Of a stretch of DNA of 64,000 nucleotides, positions 7,828 through 16,660 are shown piece after piece; position 1 is the first letter of the stretch; each line of letters opens with the position of its first letter. This stretch comes from Xanthobacter sp. YC-JY1 (GTDB taxonomy: Bacteria; Pseudomonadota; Alphaproteobacteria; Rhizobiales; Xanthobacteraceae). Location of the stretch: contig NZ_CP032674.1 in NCBI RefSeq assembly GCF_021730305.1, forward strand, positions 3,643,001 to 3,707,000. The letters run 5' to 3'. The notes under the pieces were generated by a model, which saw only the letters and a program-made list of their open reading frames with translations, had not been told where the DNA came from and did not search any database. Position numbers and translations under genes: made by a program.

Positions 7828-9036
7828 CTACTTCACCAGCGGGCAGCCGCTGTCCTTGACCGGGATATAGGCCTCGGCGCCGGGCACGGTCTGGAGCAGG
7901 GTCAGGTAGTCCCACGGGCCCTTGGACTCGGCCGGCTTCTTCACCTCGAACAGGTACATGTTGTTGAACACGCGCCCGTTCTCGCCGATCTTCGCATCCT
8001 TCATCATCATGTCGGTTACGGGCGTGGCGCGCATCTTGGCGGCCACCTTGTCGGCGTCATCCGTGCCGAGGTCCTTCACCGCCTGGAGATAGTGCCGGAC
8101 GGCGGAATAGACGCCCGCCTGGTTCATGGAGGGCTTGCGGCCGGTCTTCTCCTCGAACTTTTTCGACCACGCGCGGGTCTCGTCGTTCATGTCCCAGTAG
8201 AACGAGTTGGACAGGATCAGGCCCTTCGCCACCGGCAGGGTCAGCGCGTGGATGTCGTTGATGTTGAGCAGCAGGCCGGCGAGCGTCTGGCCGCCCTGCG
8301 GCAGGCCGAACTCGGTCGCCTGCTTCACCGAATTGATGGTGTCGCCGCCGGCATTGGCGAGGGCCACCACCTTCGCGCCGGAGGCCTGCGCCTGCAGCAG
8401 GAAGGAAGAGAAATCGGAGGTCGCGAGGGGCACGCGCACGCCGCCCTTCACGGTGCCGCCCATGGCCTTCACCGTCTTGGACGCCTCCTCCTCCAGCGAA
8501 TGGCCGAAGGCGTAGTCGGCGGTGATGAAGAACCAGCTCTTGTCGCCCTTGTTCACCAGCGCGCGGGCGGTCGCCGAGGAGACCGAGTGGGTGTCCCACG
8601 TCCACATGAAGCCATACGGGCTGCACGCCTTGCCGGTGAGGTCCACCGAGCCGGGGCCGGACATGAGGAAGATGCGCTTGCGCTCCTTGGTGATGGCCTG
8701 CACGGCGAGCGCGGCGGCGGAATTGGGCACGTCCGCGATCACGTCCACCTGCTCGGTGTCGATCCACTTGCGGGCGAGGCTCGCCGCCACGTCCGCCTTG
8801 TTCTGGTGATCGCCGACGATGATCTCCACCGGCACGCCGTTGATGGCATTGCCGAACTCTTCCGCCGCGAGCCGCGCCGCCTGGGCCGAGCCCTCGCCGT
8901 TGATGTCGGAATAGACGCCGGCGAGATCGGACAGGAGCCCGATCTTGATCTTGCCGTCCGACATCTGGGCGAAGGCCGGTCCTGCGAGCCCGGCGACAGC
9001 CGTGCCGAGCGCCGCGGCAACCATGATACCCTTCAT
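7828..9036 (-). CDS. ABC transporter substrate-binding protein, LivK type, second paralogue
   Basis: This 402-residue protein starts at the ATG complementary to 9034-9036, with GGAGGAT just upstream, and has a signal peptide ending AFA-Q near residue 23. The mature protein shares GLLSDLAGVYSD and DHQNKAD with its tail-to-tail neighbour. It is the last gene of the minus-strand unit that contains 3-hydroxybutyrate dehydrogenase, 81 bases away. As with the other two, no permease genes accompany it. A hydroxy acid or related carboxylate ligand would fit the context but is inferred. Confidence 0.9.
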   Translation of the reverse strand: MKGIMVAAALGTAVAGLAGPAFAQMSDGKIKIGLLSDLAGVYSDINGEGSAQAARLAAEEFGNAINGVPVEIIVGDHQNKADVAASLARKWIDTEQVDVIADVPNSAAALAVQAITKERKRIFLMSGPGSVDLTGKACSPYGFMWTWDTHSVSSATARALVNKGDKSWFFITADYAFGHSLEEEASKTVKAMGGTVKGGVRVPLATSDFSSFLLQAQASGAKVVALANAGGDTINSVKQATEFGLPQGGQTLAGLLLNINDIHALTLPVAKGLILSNSFYWDMNDETRAWSKKFEEKTGRKPSMNQAGVYSAVRHYLQAVKDLGTDDADKVAAKMRATPVTDMMMKDAKIGENGRVFNNMYLFEVKKPAESKGPWDYLTLLQTVPGAEAYIPVKDSGCPLVK

Positions 9037-9117
9037 GCGTATCCTCCCTGCTTTATGTTTGCCTGATCTTTTGCTTGTCTGATCCGCACCTGCACGCGTC
9101 ACGCGCCTTGCACGCCC

Positions 9118-9897
9118 TCAGCGGGCGACGTAGCCGCCATCCACCGCCAGCGTCGTGCCGGTGACGCCGGAGCCGGCCGGCGAGCACAGGAACACGACGG
9201 CCCCGGCGATCTCCTCCGCAGTCACCGGGCGGCGGATGGGCTGGTTCTGGAGGAACACCTCCTTCACCACGTCCTCGGGCGACAGGCCCGTGACCTTCGC
9301 CTGGTCGGCCACCTGCATCTCGATGATGGGCGTCATCACCATGCCCGGGCAGACGGCATTGCAGGTGACGCCGGTCTCCGCCACCTCGATGGCGATGGAT
9401 TTGGTGAGCCCCACGAGGCCGTGCTTGGTGGCCACGTAGGCGGCCTTGTGCGGCGCTCCGACGAGCCCGAGCACGGAGGCGATGTTGACGATGCGGCCGA
9501 AGCGCCGCTCCGTCATGGAAGCGATGACCGCCTTGCTGGCGTGGAAGGCGGCGGAGAGGTTCACCGCGACGAGGCGGTCCCACTGCTCGTCCGGAAAATC
9601 CGCCAACGCCGAGACATGCTGGATACCGGCATTGTTCACGAGGATGTCCACCGGCCCCAGTTCCGCGCGCGCCGCCGCGACCAGCGCGCGGACCTCGGCC
9701 GGGCGGCTCACGTCGGCGCCGTTATAGGCGATATTCGTACCGGCGGCCGCGGCGAGATCGGCGCGGACAGCCTCGATCTCGCCCGCGTCGCCGAGACCGT
9801 TGAGCATCACGTTGCAGCCCTCCCCCGCCAGCGCCCGCGCGATGGCGAGGCCGATGCCGGAGGTGGAGCCGGTGACGATGGCGTTGCGGCCTTTCAT
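9118..9897 (-). CDS. bdhA: 3-hydroxybutyrate dehydrogenase (SDR)
   Basis: This 259-residue short-chain dehydrogenase interconverts (R)-3-hydroxybutyrate and acetoacetate with NAD in the cytoplasm. It has GSTSGIG (residues 9-15), NNAG followed by the characteristic GIQHVSAL, the catalytic NIASVLGL and AAYVATKHG segment, and the long insertion after CPG with MQVADQAKVTG and the QPIRRPVT stretch that separates this enzyme from generic SDRs. It lies 13 bases after the 3-hydroxyacyl-CoA dehydrogenase gene and is probably co-transcribed from the sigma-54 promoter. BKACE in the neighbouring operon would produce acetoacetate, its substrate. Confidence 0.85.
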   Translation of the reverse strand: MKGRNAIVTGSTSGIGLAIARALAGEGCNVMLNGLGDAGEIEAVRADLAAAAGTNIAYNGADVSRPAEVRALVAAARAELGPVDILVNNAGIQHVSALADFPDEQWDRLVAVNLSAAFHASKAVIASMTERRFGRIVNIASVLGLVGAPHKAAYVATKHGLVGLTKSIAIEVAETGVTCNAVCPGMVMTPIIEMQVADQAKVTGLSPEDVVKEVFLQNQPIRRPVTAEEIAGAVVFLCSPAGSGVTGTTLAVDGGYVAR

Positions 9898-9910
9898 GTC
9901 TTGGTCTCTC

Positions 9911-10819
9911 TCATGTGTCGTGAACGTCGAACCGGCACAGATGGTCCGCGAGGCGCGCGCGCACCGCCTGCGCCTCCGCCTCGGTCCAGTCCCGGAAGCC
10001 CCCGCCGGTCTTCATGCCGAGGCGGCCGGCGGCGACCAGCTCTTCCAGCAGCGGCAGGGGGCCGGGCGTGCGGTCGAGGTCGTGCAGGACATAGCGGTGG
10101 ACCATCAGCGTCAGGTCCGTGCCGACAAGGTCGGCATTCTCCAGCGGCCCCAGCACCGAAAGGCGTCGGCCGAAGCTCTCCTTCACCACCTCATCCACGG
10201 TCGCGGCATCGCAGACGCCGGCCTGAACCAGCGCGATGGCCTCGCGCCACATGGCATGCTGCAGCCGGTTGCCGATGAAGCCCGGCACGTCCCGGCGCAA
10301 ATGCACCGGTTTCTTTCCGATGCCTGCGAGAAGCGCCATCATGGCCTCGATCTCGGCGTCGCCGGTGCCCTCGGCCTGCACCACCTCCACGAGGGGGATC
10401 TGGTGCGGCGGGTTCCACCAGTGCGTGCCCATGGCCCGCCGCCGGTGGGCAAGGCCGGCCATGATCTGCGTGATGGGAATGACCGAGGTGTTGCTGGCCA
10501 GCAGCGCGGACGGTGGGGCGGCGGCCTCGATCTCGGCGAACACCCTCTTCTTCAGCTCAAGATCTTCCGGCACCGCCTCGATCACCACGTCGGCGCCGGC
10601 AACCGCTGCGGCGAGCGTGTCGACGGGCGTCACCCGGTCGGCGGCGGCCGGATCGCCACCCAGCTGCTTAAGGCTCTCGCGGATGCGGCCGGGAACGCCG
10701 GCGCGTCTCGCCGGATCCGCGTCGTGAATGGAAACAGCAAGTCCGGTGCCGGCAAAGGCCTGCGCGATGCCATGGCCCATCAGGCCGGCGCCAATGACGG
10801 CGATCCTCTTCGGCTGCAT
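9911..10819 (-). CDS. 3-hydroxyacyl-CoA dehydrogenase family protein
   Basis: This 302-residue two-domain dehydrogenase has an N-terminal Rossmann fold (IAVIGAGLMGHGIAQAF, residues 5-21), the HWWNPPHQIPLVEVV motif containing the catalytic histidine, and a helical C-terminal domain starting near VPGFIGNRLQ. It would oxidise a 3-hydroxyacyl-CoA or similar hydroxy acid with NAD; the HWWNPP variant is also seen in the lambda-crystallin branch. I chose the start at 10819, which gives QPKRIAVIG; the open frame extends 21 codons further into the sigma-54 promoter region. It heads a unit with 3-hydroxybutyrate dehydrogenase. Confidence 0.85.
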   Translation of the reverse strand: MQPKRIAVIGAGLMGHGIAQAFAGTGLAVSIHDADPARRAGVPGRIRESLKQLGGDPAAADRVTPVDTLAAAVAGADVVIEAVPEDLELKKRVFAEIEAAAPPSALLASNTSVIPITQIMAGLAHRRRAMGTHWWNPPHQIPLVEVVQAEGTGDAEIEAMMALLAGIGKKPVHLRRDVPGFIGNRLQHAMWREAIALVQAGVCDAATVDEVVKESFGRRLSVLGPLENADLVGTDLTLMVHRYVLHDLDRTPGPLPLLEELVAAGRLGMKTGGGFRDWTEAEAQAVRARLADHLCRFDVHDT

Positions 10820-10877
10820 TTCGTCCCGATGTCTTGCGTGCCCGCCGTCAGGGGCGACCTGTTTTGCCTTTTCCCTG

Positions 10878-10893
10878 CGCAAGGCGCGTGCCA
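10878..10893 (-). promoter_or_regulatory. Sigma-54 promoter (-24/-12)
   Basis: Read on the minus strand the sequence is TGGCAC-GCGCC-TTGCG, which keeps the invariant GG and GC with exactly ten bases between them and matches the consensus TGGCACG-N4-TTGC. Transcription would begin near 10867, about 50 bases before the 3-hydroxyacyl-CoA dehydrogenase start. A divergent sigma-54 activator gene and candidate upstream activating sites lie behind it. Confidence 0.8.
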
Positions 10894-10969
10894 GCGGCGG
10901 AGGCGCCGTGCCGAACCAGCAGAATCAAGGGATTGCGCGGAAGGTCCGGCCAAGCTCGGTGCCGGATGT

Positions 10970-10985
10970 GTCCAGCATTCCGGAC
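10970..10985. promoter_or_regulatory. Candidate upstream activating site
   Basis: GTCC-N8-GGAC is a perfect short inverted repeat about 105-120 bases upstream of the expected start of the sigma-54 transcript. It resembles, with one extra spacer base, the pair of repeats at 11061-11098. Confidence 0.4.
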
Positions 10986-11060
10986 TGAGGCGCCTCGACC
11001 TTACCGAGACCCGTCCGCGAAGGGCTCGATTTGTGCATTGACAACGGCCGGCGCGCCTGC

Positions 11061-11098
11061 TGTCCAGATCACCGACACACTTGTCTAGAATTTGGACA
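11061..11098. promoter_or_regulatory. Pair of TGTC-N9-GACA repeats, probable activator binding sites
   Basis: Two copies of TGTC-N9-GACA lie at 11061-11077 and 11082-11098, with centres 21 bp apart (two helical turns). They are directly before the sigma-54 activator gene and about 200 bases upstream of the divergent sigma-54 promoter, a usual distance for enhancer-like sites. Binding by this activator is inferred. Confidence 0.55.
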
Positions 11099-11119
11099 CC
11101 CATCCATCCGGATTGGCCC

Positions 11120-12508
11120 ATGACCACCATCGCCGACGAACGCTTCGCCGCCGCCAGGGCGCTTCTGGGCATGGTGGAGGGCATGATCGACGGGGCGACC
11201 CTGGTCGATCGGGAGTCCCGCGTCGTCTGGTTCAGCGAGGGCCAGCTGGCGCTGCTGGGCAAGACGGACCTTGCCGAGCTCGTGGGGCAGGAAATCGAGC
11301 GCGTCATCCCCCATAGCCGGATGCGCGAGGTGGTGGAGACCGGCCATCCTCATCCCCTCGACATCATCCAGTATGGCGACCGCTGGCTGCTGGTGACGCG
11401 GCTTCCGCTGCGGGACGAGACCGGCGCGATCATCGGCGCCATCGCCTTCGCCCTCAAGGACAGCATTCCCTATCTGCGGCCCATCGCCGAGCGGCTACAC
11501 CAGATGCAGTCGCGCCTCAGCCGGATGGAGCAGGCCTTCTCCGCCAAGCGGGCCGTGCGCTTCACCGCCGAGCATATCCTCGGCGCGAGCCCCGCCATGC
11601 GGCAGCTGGCGCGCCTGCTGCGCCGGGCCGGCGAGGTCGGGTCTGCCGTGCTGCTTCTCGGCGAGACCGGCACGGGCAAGGAAATGGCGGCGCATGCCAT
11701 CCATGCCGCCTCAAAGCGCATGAGCCGGCCGTTCGTGGCCATCAACGTCGCGGCGGTGCCGGAAAACCTGCTGGAGGCGGAGTTCTTCGGCGTGGCGCCG
11801 GGCGCCTTCACCGGCGCGGCCCGCCAGCCGCGCCCCGGCAAGTTCCAGATCGCCCACGAGGGCACGCTGTTCCTCGATGAGATCGGCGACATGCCGCTGG
11901 CGCTACAGGCGAAGCTGCTGCGCACCCTGCAGGATGGGGAGGTGGAGCCCGTGGGCTCCAACCAGCCCTCGCGGGTGGACGTGCGGATCATCGCCGCCAC
12001 CAGCCGCCCCCTCGCCGATATGGTGCGCGCGGGGACGTTCCGGCAGGATCTCTATTACCGGCTCAACGTGCTGCCCATCCACCTGCCGCCCTTGCGCGAG
12101 CGGGCGGGAGACGTGGAACTGCTCGCCACCCGCTTCAGCGAGCAGACCGCCGCCGCCTTCGGCGTCGCCGTGCGTCCGCTGACGGCGGCCGCCGTGGCGC
12201 GGCTGGAGCGCCATGACTGGCCGGGCAATGTGCGCGAGCTCGCCAACGTCATCGAGCAAATCTATGTGCGCAGCGACGGCGCGCGAATCGAGGCGAGCCA
12301 CGTCGCGGACGTCCTCCCCGCCCCGCCCGAGGCCGCGACGGAAACCGCACCGAACCTCGACCTCGCGTCCGCCGTAGCCCGGATGGAGCGCACCATGATG
12401 GCCGATGCGCTGGCGCAGGCGGGCGGCAACAAGCGCGAGGCGGCCGCGCGCCTCGGCCTGTCGCGCAGCAGCCTCTACGCCAAGATCAGGCAATACGGGA
12501 TGGGCTGA
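11120..12508 (+). CDS. PAS domain sigma-54-dependent transcriptional activator
   Basis: This 462-residue protein has an N-terminal PAS-like sensor (about residues 10-115), an AAA+ domain with Walker A GETGTGKE, an intact sigma-54 contact loop GAFTGA, Walker B LFLDEIGDMP and the R-finger region, and a C-terminal Fis-type helix-turn-helix (GGNKREAAARLGL, SRSSLYAKIRQ). I chose ATG 11120; an upstream TTG in frame lies inside the repeat element. It is divergent from the 3-hydroxyacyl-CoA dehydrogenase unit, whose promoter has sigma-54 form, so it most likely activates that unit in response to a small ligand bound by PAS. Confidence 0.9.
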   Translation: MTTIADERFAAARALLGMVEGMIDGATLVDRESRVVWFSEGQLALLGKTDLAELVGQEIERVIPHSRMREVVETGHPHPLDIIQYGDRWLLVTRLPLRDETGAIIGAIAFALKDSIPYLRPIAERLHQMQSRLSRMEQAFSAKRAVRFTAEHILGASPAMRQLARLLRRAGEVGSAVLLLGETGTGKEMAAHAIHAASKRMSRPFVAINVAAVPENLLEAEFFGVAPGAFTGAARQPRPGKFQIAHEGTLFLDEIGDMPLALQAKLLRTLQDGEVEPVGSNQPSRVDVRIIAATSRPLADMVRAGTFRQDLYYRLNVLPIHLPPLRERAGDVELLATRFSEQTAAAFGVAVRPLTAAAVARLERHDWPGNVRELANVIEQIYVRSDGARIEASHVADVLPAPPEAATETAPNLDLASAVARMERTMMADALAQAGGNKREAAARLGLSRSSLYAKIRQYGMG

Positions 12509-12529
12509 GGGGGAAGGCAGCCCCCGCCC

Positions 12530-13327
12530 CTATCGCCTGCCGGCCTTGGGCCCCGGCTCGGCAAGCTCGATCCACTCCGGCGCATGGTCGCTCGCTTTCT
12601 CCCACCCACGGACCGCCCGGTCCACGTCCGCTGCGGCGAGCCGCGGCGCGAGTTCCGGGCTCAAAAGGAAGTGGTCGATCCGCAGCCCGGCGTCGCGCCC
12701 CCAGGCATTCCGGAAATAGTCCCAGAAGGTGTAGATGCGCTCGTCCGGATGCAGCGCCCGCAGCGCATCCGTCCAGCCCTGGCCGACGAGCGCGTGGAAC
12801 GCGCTCCGCACCTCCGGCCGAAACAGCGCATCCTCCTGCCACCGCGCGGGATTGTAGACGTCGAGGTCGGTCGGCATGACGTTGAAATCGCCGGCGAGGA
12901 GCACGGGCACCTTGAGGTCGAGGAGCCCCGCAGCGTAGGCGGTCAGGCGCCGGAACCACGCGAGCTTGTAATCGAATTTCGGGCCCGGCGCCGGATTGCC
13001 GTTGGGCAGGTAGAGACAGCCGACGAGGATGCCGTTCACCGCCGCCTCGATGTAGCGGCTCTGGGCATCGTCCGGGTCGCCCGGCAGGCCTCGGCGGGTC
13101 TCGATGGGGTCCGCCCCACGGCAGAGGATCGCGACGCCGTTCCAGCTCTTCTGGCCGTGCCAGATGGCGCCATATCCGGCCTTCTCGATGGCCCCGATGG
13201 GAAACCGTTCGTCGGGTGCCTTGAGCTCCTGAAGGCAGACCACATCCGGCGCGGCCTCGGCGAGCCAGCGCAGGAGAACCGGCAGCCGGCCGTTCACGCC
13301 GTTGACGTTGAAGGTCGCGATCTTCAC
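12530..13327 (-). CDS. xthA: Exodeoxyribonuclease III
   Basis: This 265-residue endonuclease/exonuclease/phosphatase family enzyme acts in base excision repair by cutting at abasic sites and trimming 3' ends. Visible motifs are FNVNG at the start, LQELK with the metal-binding glutamate, GDFNVMPTDLDVYNP and the C-terminal SDHAPEWIEL with the catalytic histidine. The start is a GTG complementary to 13325-13327, giving VKIATFNVNG as in the family; the longer open frame upstream is low-complexity and unlike protein. It is a housekeeping gene between two catabolic blocks. Confidence 0.9.
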   Translation of the reverse strand: MKIATFNVNGVNGRLPVLLRWLAEAAPDVVCLQELKAPDERFPIGAIEKAGYGAIWHGQKSWNGVAILCRGADPIETRRGLPGDPDDAQSRYIEAAVNGILVGCLYLPNGNPAPGPKFDYKLAWFRRLTAYAAGLLDLKVPVLLAGDFNVMPTDLDVYNPARWQEDALFRPEVRSAFHALVGQGWTDALRALHPDERIYTFWDYFRNAWGRDAGLRIDHFLLSPELAPRLAAADVDRAVRGWEKASDHAPEWIELAEPGPKAGRR

Positions 13328-13520
13328 GGCCGGGCACGAGCGGGCGTCATGTCCGCGCGCGTTCCCAGCGTTGCGTCGGCGGAACGGCGCGCACCGCTGC
13401 TGACCTCGAATAGCCTTCGCCTGTCCATCTGCCGTCTCCTCGAAGCACGGAGTATGAACGACGCAGGGCCGCTTTCGATGCAGGGATATTGCGCGGCGCA
13501 ACCCGATGGGGCCGGGCCCG

Positions 13521-14297
13521 CTAGAGGCCGCGGAAGATCGGCTTGCGCTTCTCCGCGAAGGCATTCATGCCCTCGCGCCGGTCCTCCAGGGCGAAGGTGG
13601 CGTAGAGGAGCCGGCGCTCCACATAGAGCCCCTCCTGAAGATGCGTCTCGTAGGCCTGGTTCACGGCCTCCTTGGCGAGGCGCACCACCGGACCGGACGA
13701 GGCGGAAATCCGGGCCGCGATCGCGACGGCCTCGGCGACGTGGGTGCCCGCGGGCACGACGCGGCTGACGAGGCCCATGGCAAGCGCCTCCTGGGCGGAA
13801 AGTGCCCGACCGGTGAGGATCATGTCCATCGCCACGGCCTTGCCTACGATGCGGGTGAGCCGCTGGGTGCCGCCGGCGCCGGGGATGATGCCGATGGTGG
13901 TTTCCGGCAGAGCGAACCGCGCCGTCTCCGATGCGATGATGATGTCGCACATCAGGGCGACCTCGCAGCCGCCGCCGATGGCATGGCCCGAGACCGCCGC
14001 GATGGTGGGCTTGCGAACCCGCGAGAGCCCTTCCCAGGTGGCGGTGATGAGCTGCTCCTCGTAGACCTCGGCAAAGGTCTTGTCCTTGATTTCCTTGATG
14101 TCGGCGCCGGCCGCGAACGCCCGCTCCGAGCCGGTGACGACGATCGCGCCGATGGCGGGGTCGGCATCGAAGGCGGCTGCAGCCTGCGAAAGCTCGGCGG
14201 TGATCCGGCTGTTCAGCGCATTCAGCGCCTCCGGGCGGTTGAGGGTGATGATGCCAACGGCACCATCCGTGGCAGTGAGGATGCTCTCGTAGGTCAT
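13521..14297 (-). CDS. Enoyl-CoA hydratase (crotonase), possible BadK function
   Basis: This 258-residue crotonase has both catalytic glutamates in their usual places (GGGCE and LPETTIG), the oxyanion segment FAAGADIKE and PGAGGTQR. It hydrates a 2-enoyl-CoA. It is the second gene of a minus-strand unit whose promoter carries the operator motif also found before badH, badI and the upstream acyl-CoA dehydrogenase. In cyclohexanecarboxylate degradation a crotonase (BadK) hydrates cyclohex-1-ene-1-carboxyl-CoA, and no other stand-alone hydratase is present in this block, so it is the best candidate; a general crotonase is the alternative. Confidence 0.85.
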   Translation of the reverse strand: MTYESILTATDGAVGIITLNRPEALNALNSRITAELSQAAAAFDADPAIGAIVVTGSERAFAAGADIKEIKDKTFAEVYEEQLITATWEGLSRVRKPTIAAVSGHAIGGGCEVALMCDIIIASETARFALPETTIGIIPGAGGTQRLTRIVGKAVAMDMILTGRALSAQEALAMGLVSRVVPAGTHVAEAVAIAARISASSGPVVRLAKEAVNQAYETHLQEGLYVERRLLYATFALEDRREGMNAFAEKRKPIFRGL

Positions 14298-14304
14298 AAG
14301 TCGC

Positions 14305-15327
14305 TCACGAAATATGGATCAGGATCTTGCCGAGCCGCGCCGGCTCCTCGAGCCGTGCAAAGGCCGCGGGTACCTCGGCCAGCGGGAACACGCTGTCGAT
14401 GGGCGGCGCGAGTCCGCCGCCGGCAAAGGCGAGCATGAGCCGCCGGAACTCCTCCATGGAGCCCATGGTGGAGCCGTGCACGGACAGCTGCCGCACGAAC
14501 AGGCGCTGGATGTCGGCCGAGGGATGGCCCCCGGTGGTCGCGCCGCAGGTGACGAGATGACCGCCCCGGGCGAGAGACTTGAGCGAACTGCTCCAGGTGC
14601 GCTCACCCACATTGTCGATGACGAGGTCCGCCCCCTCGCCCCGCGTGAGAGCCTGCACCGCCTTGGGCACGTCCTCGGTGCGATAGTCGATGGTGGCGAT
14701 GCCGAGATCGCGGAAATGGGCGATCTTGTCTTCGCCCGTGGTGGTGACGATGACGCGCGCCCCGGCCATGCGCGCCAGCTGCATGGCGGCATAGGAGACG
14801 CCGCCGCCGGCGCCCTGGATCAGCACGACGCTGCCGGGGCCCGCGGGCGCCTTGCCGAACACCATGCGCCACGCCGTGAGATAGGCGACGCCCAGCACCG
14901 CCGCCTGGTCCATGTCCACGTCATCAGGAAGCTTGACCAGGGCACGCGCCGGCAGCGCGACATACTCCGCGAAGGTGCCGTGACGATGCTCACCGAGGAT
15001 GCGGGCGGAATGGCAGAGCGGCTGGTCGCCCGCGAGGCAGGACCGACAGGTGCCGCAAAACTCATAGGGGTAGAGAACCACCTTGTCGCCCGGCGAGAAG
15101 CCAGACCCGTCCGGGACTTCCACCACCTCGCCGGCGCCATCCACCCCCATGATGAGCGGCAGCTCATGGGTGATGCCCGCGCCGGAGTCGCGCATGTAGA
15201 GATCCACGCGATTGATGGAGGCCGCACGCATGCGCACCTTCGCCCATCCGCTCGGCACGGCAGGCTCGGGCATGTCTTGCAGCACGACGCCATCGACGCC
15301 GCGTTTCGTCAGAACAATGGCCTTCAC
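14305..15327 (-). CDS. Zinc-binding MDR family oxidoreductase
   Basis: This 340-residue medium-chain dehydrogenase/reductase has a structural-zinc lobe (CGTCRSCLAGDQPLC) and an NADP-binding fold (IQGAGGGVSYAAMQLA). The GVDGAGEV segment lacks the canonical GHE catalytic zinc ligand found in alcohol dehydrogenases, which suggests a quinone-reductase-like or enoyl-reductase role. The start is GTG at 15327 with GGGAGGA upstream. It is followed by the crotonase after seven bases. Its promoter region contains an operator copy at 15347-15366. Its step in the pathway is unknown. Confidence 0.8.
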   Translation of the reverse strand: MKAIVLTKRGVDGVVLQDMPEPAVPSGWAKVRMRAASINRVDLYMRDSGAGITHELPLIMGVDGAGEVVEVPDGSGFSPGDKVVLYPYEFCGTCRSCLAGDQPLCHSARILGEHRHGTFAEYVALPARALVKLPDDVDMDQAAVLGVAYLTAWRMVFGKAPAGPGSVVLIQGAGGGVSYAAMQLARMAGARVIVTTTGEDKIAHFRDLGIATIDYRTEDVPKAVQALTRGEGADLVIDNVGERTWSSSLKSLARGGHLVTCGATTGGHPSADIQRLFVRQLSVHGSTMGSMEEFRRLMLAFAGGGLAPPIDSVFPLAEVPAAFARLEEPARLGKILIHIS

Positions 15328-15346
15328 GGCTTTTCCTCCCGAATTT

Positions 15347-15366
15347 CGGAAAATATATTGTCATAC
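15347..15366. promoter_or_regulatory. AT-rich operator copy A, probable BadR-like MarR site
   Basis: GGAAAATATATTGTC is a near match to the palindromic motif GNAAATATATTTNC that recurs before four transcription units in this block. It lies directly upstream of the ribosome site of the MDR oxidoreductase gene. Confidence 0.55.
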
Positions 15367-15460
15367 CTGCGCATCAGGCAAGACGCCGCGAGGCCAGCTA
15401 CGAGGCCTCAAATCGGCATCAAACTCCACGCTTGCACGGTCCCCGCTGTCGATTATATAT

Positions 15461-15474
15461 GCAAATATATTTCC
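15461..15474. promoter_or_regulatory. AT-rich operator copy B, probable BadR-like MarR site
   Basis: GCAAATATATTTCC is centred on the self-complementary decamer AAATATATTT and sits eight bases before the ribosome site of the acyl-CoA dehydrogenase gene, where bound repressor would block transcription. Confidence 0.6.
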
Positions 15475-15493
15475 ATATAATGGGGAGGATGTC

Positions 15494-16660
15494 ATGGCTC
15501 TGGATCCCGGGACCCTGTCCCAGCTCATCGGCACGATCCGCCGCTTCGTCGATGAGCGGCTGATCCCCGCCGAGACAGAGGTGGCCGAGAGCGACGCCAT
15601 TCCGGACGAGATCGTTGCGGGGATGCGCGACCTCGGCCTGTTCGGCCTCACCGCGCCCGAGGACTATGGCGGCCTCGGCCTCACCATGGAGGAGGAGGTG
15701 CTCGCGGTGTTCGAGCTGGGCCGCGCCGCCCCCGCCTTCCGCTCCATGTTCGCCACCAATGTCGGCATCGGCATGCAGGGCATCGCCATCGACGGCACGC
15801 CCGAGCAGAAAGCAAAATATCTGCCCGGCCTCGCCTCCGGCGACATCATCGGCTCATTCGCCCTCACCGAGCCGGAGGTAGGGTCAGATGCGGGATCGGT
15901 GAGGACCACGGCGCGGCGCGAGGGCGACGCCTATGTGCTCAACGGCACCAAGCGCTTCATCACCAACGCCCCGCACGCCAGCCTGTTCACCGTCATGGCC
16001 CGCACCGACCCATCCCAGAAGGGCGCGGCCGGCGTATCGGCCTTCGCCGTGGAGCGCGGCACGCCGGGGCTTTCCACCGGCAAGGTGGAGAAGAAGATGG
16101 GCCAGCAGGGCGCCCATGTGTGCGACGTGATCTTCGAGGATTGCCGGGTGCCGGCCTCCGCGCTGATCGGCGGGGTCGAGGGGCAGGGCTTCAAGACCGC
16201 CATGAAGGTGCTCGACAAGGGCCGCCTGCATATCGCGGCCGCCTGCGTCGGCCTGTCCGAGCGCATCCTCGACGACATGCTCGCCTATGCGGTCGGGCGC
16301 CGGCAGTTCGGCCGGCCGCTGGCGGACTTCCAACTGCTTCAGGCCATGTTCGCCGATTCGAAGGCCGACGCCTACGCGGCCCGCTGCATGGTGCTGGATG
16401 CGGCCCGGAAGCGGGATGCGGGCGAGGATGTAAGCGTGGAAGCCTCCTGCGCCAAGATGTTCGCCTCCGAGGCGGTGGGCCGCATCGCCGACCGCAACGT
16501 GCAGGTCCATGGCGGCAACGGCTATATCCGCGAGTACCGGGCCGAGCAGCTCTATCGGGACGCGCGCCTGTTCCGGATCTACGAGGGCACGACCCAGATC
16601 CAGCAGATCATCATCGCCAAGGCCCTCACCGCCGAGGCGAGGGCACGCGCCGGACTCTAG
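15494..16660 (+). CDS. Acyl-CoA dehydrogenase
   Basis: This 388-residue FAD enzyme introduces a 2,3-double bond into an acyl-CoA and passes electrons to ETF. It has FALTEPEVGSDAGS for FAD/substrate binding and the usual catalytic glutamate (E364 in IYEGTTQIQ). GGGGAGGA precedes ATG 15494. It is transcribed alone from an operator-bearing promoter between the MDR unit and the MarR gene. A role in beta-oxidation of the ring-opened product (pimeloyl-CoA or shorter) is likely, since AliB downstream is better suited to the ring substrate. Confidence 0.9.
   Translation: MALDPGTLSQLIGTIRRFVDERLIPAETEVAESDAIPDEIVAGMRDLGLFGLTAPEDYGGLGLTMEEEVLAVFELGRAAPAFRSMFATNVGIGMQGIAIDGTPEQKAKYLPGLASGDIIGSFALTEPEVGSDAGSVRTTARREGDAYVLNGTKRFITNAPHASLFTVMARTDPSQKGAAGVSAFAVERGTPGLSTGKVEKKMGQQGAHVCDVIFEDCRVPASALIGGVEGQGFKTAMKVLDKGRLHIAAACVGLSERILDDMLAYAVGRRQFGRPLADFQLLQAMFADSKADAYAARCMVLDAARKRDAGEDVSVEASCAKMFASEAVGRIADRNVQVHGGNGYIREYRAEQLYRDARLFRIYEGTTQIQQIIIAKALTAEARARAGL

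Noticed and set aside
9911-10819. Carnitine dehydrogenase, suggested by the nearby BKACE gene
   Set aside because: The HWWNPP motif and length fit the general 3-hydroxyacyl-CoA dehydrogenase family, and no carnitine-specific partner such as a betaine transporter or thioesterase fusion is present.
15476-15481. TATAAT hexamer before the acyl-CoA dehydrogenase gene as a -10 box
   Set aside because: Transcription would start at or inside the ribosome site at 15482-15489, and no -35 box is present at the right distance; it is better explained as part of the operator.
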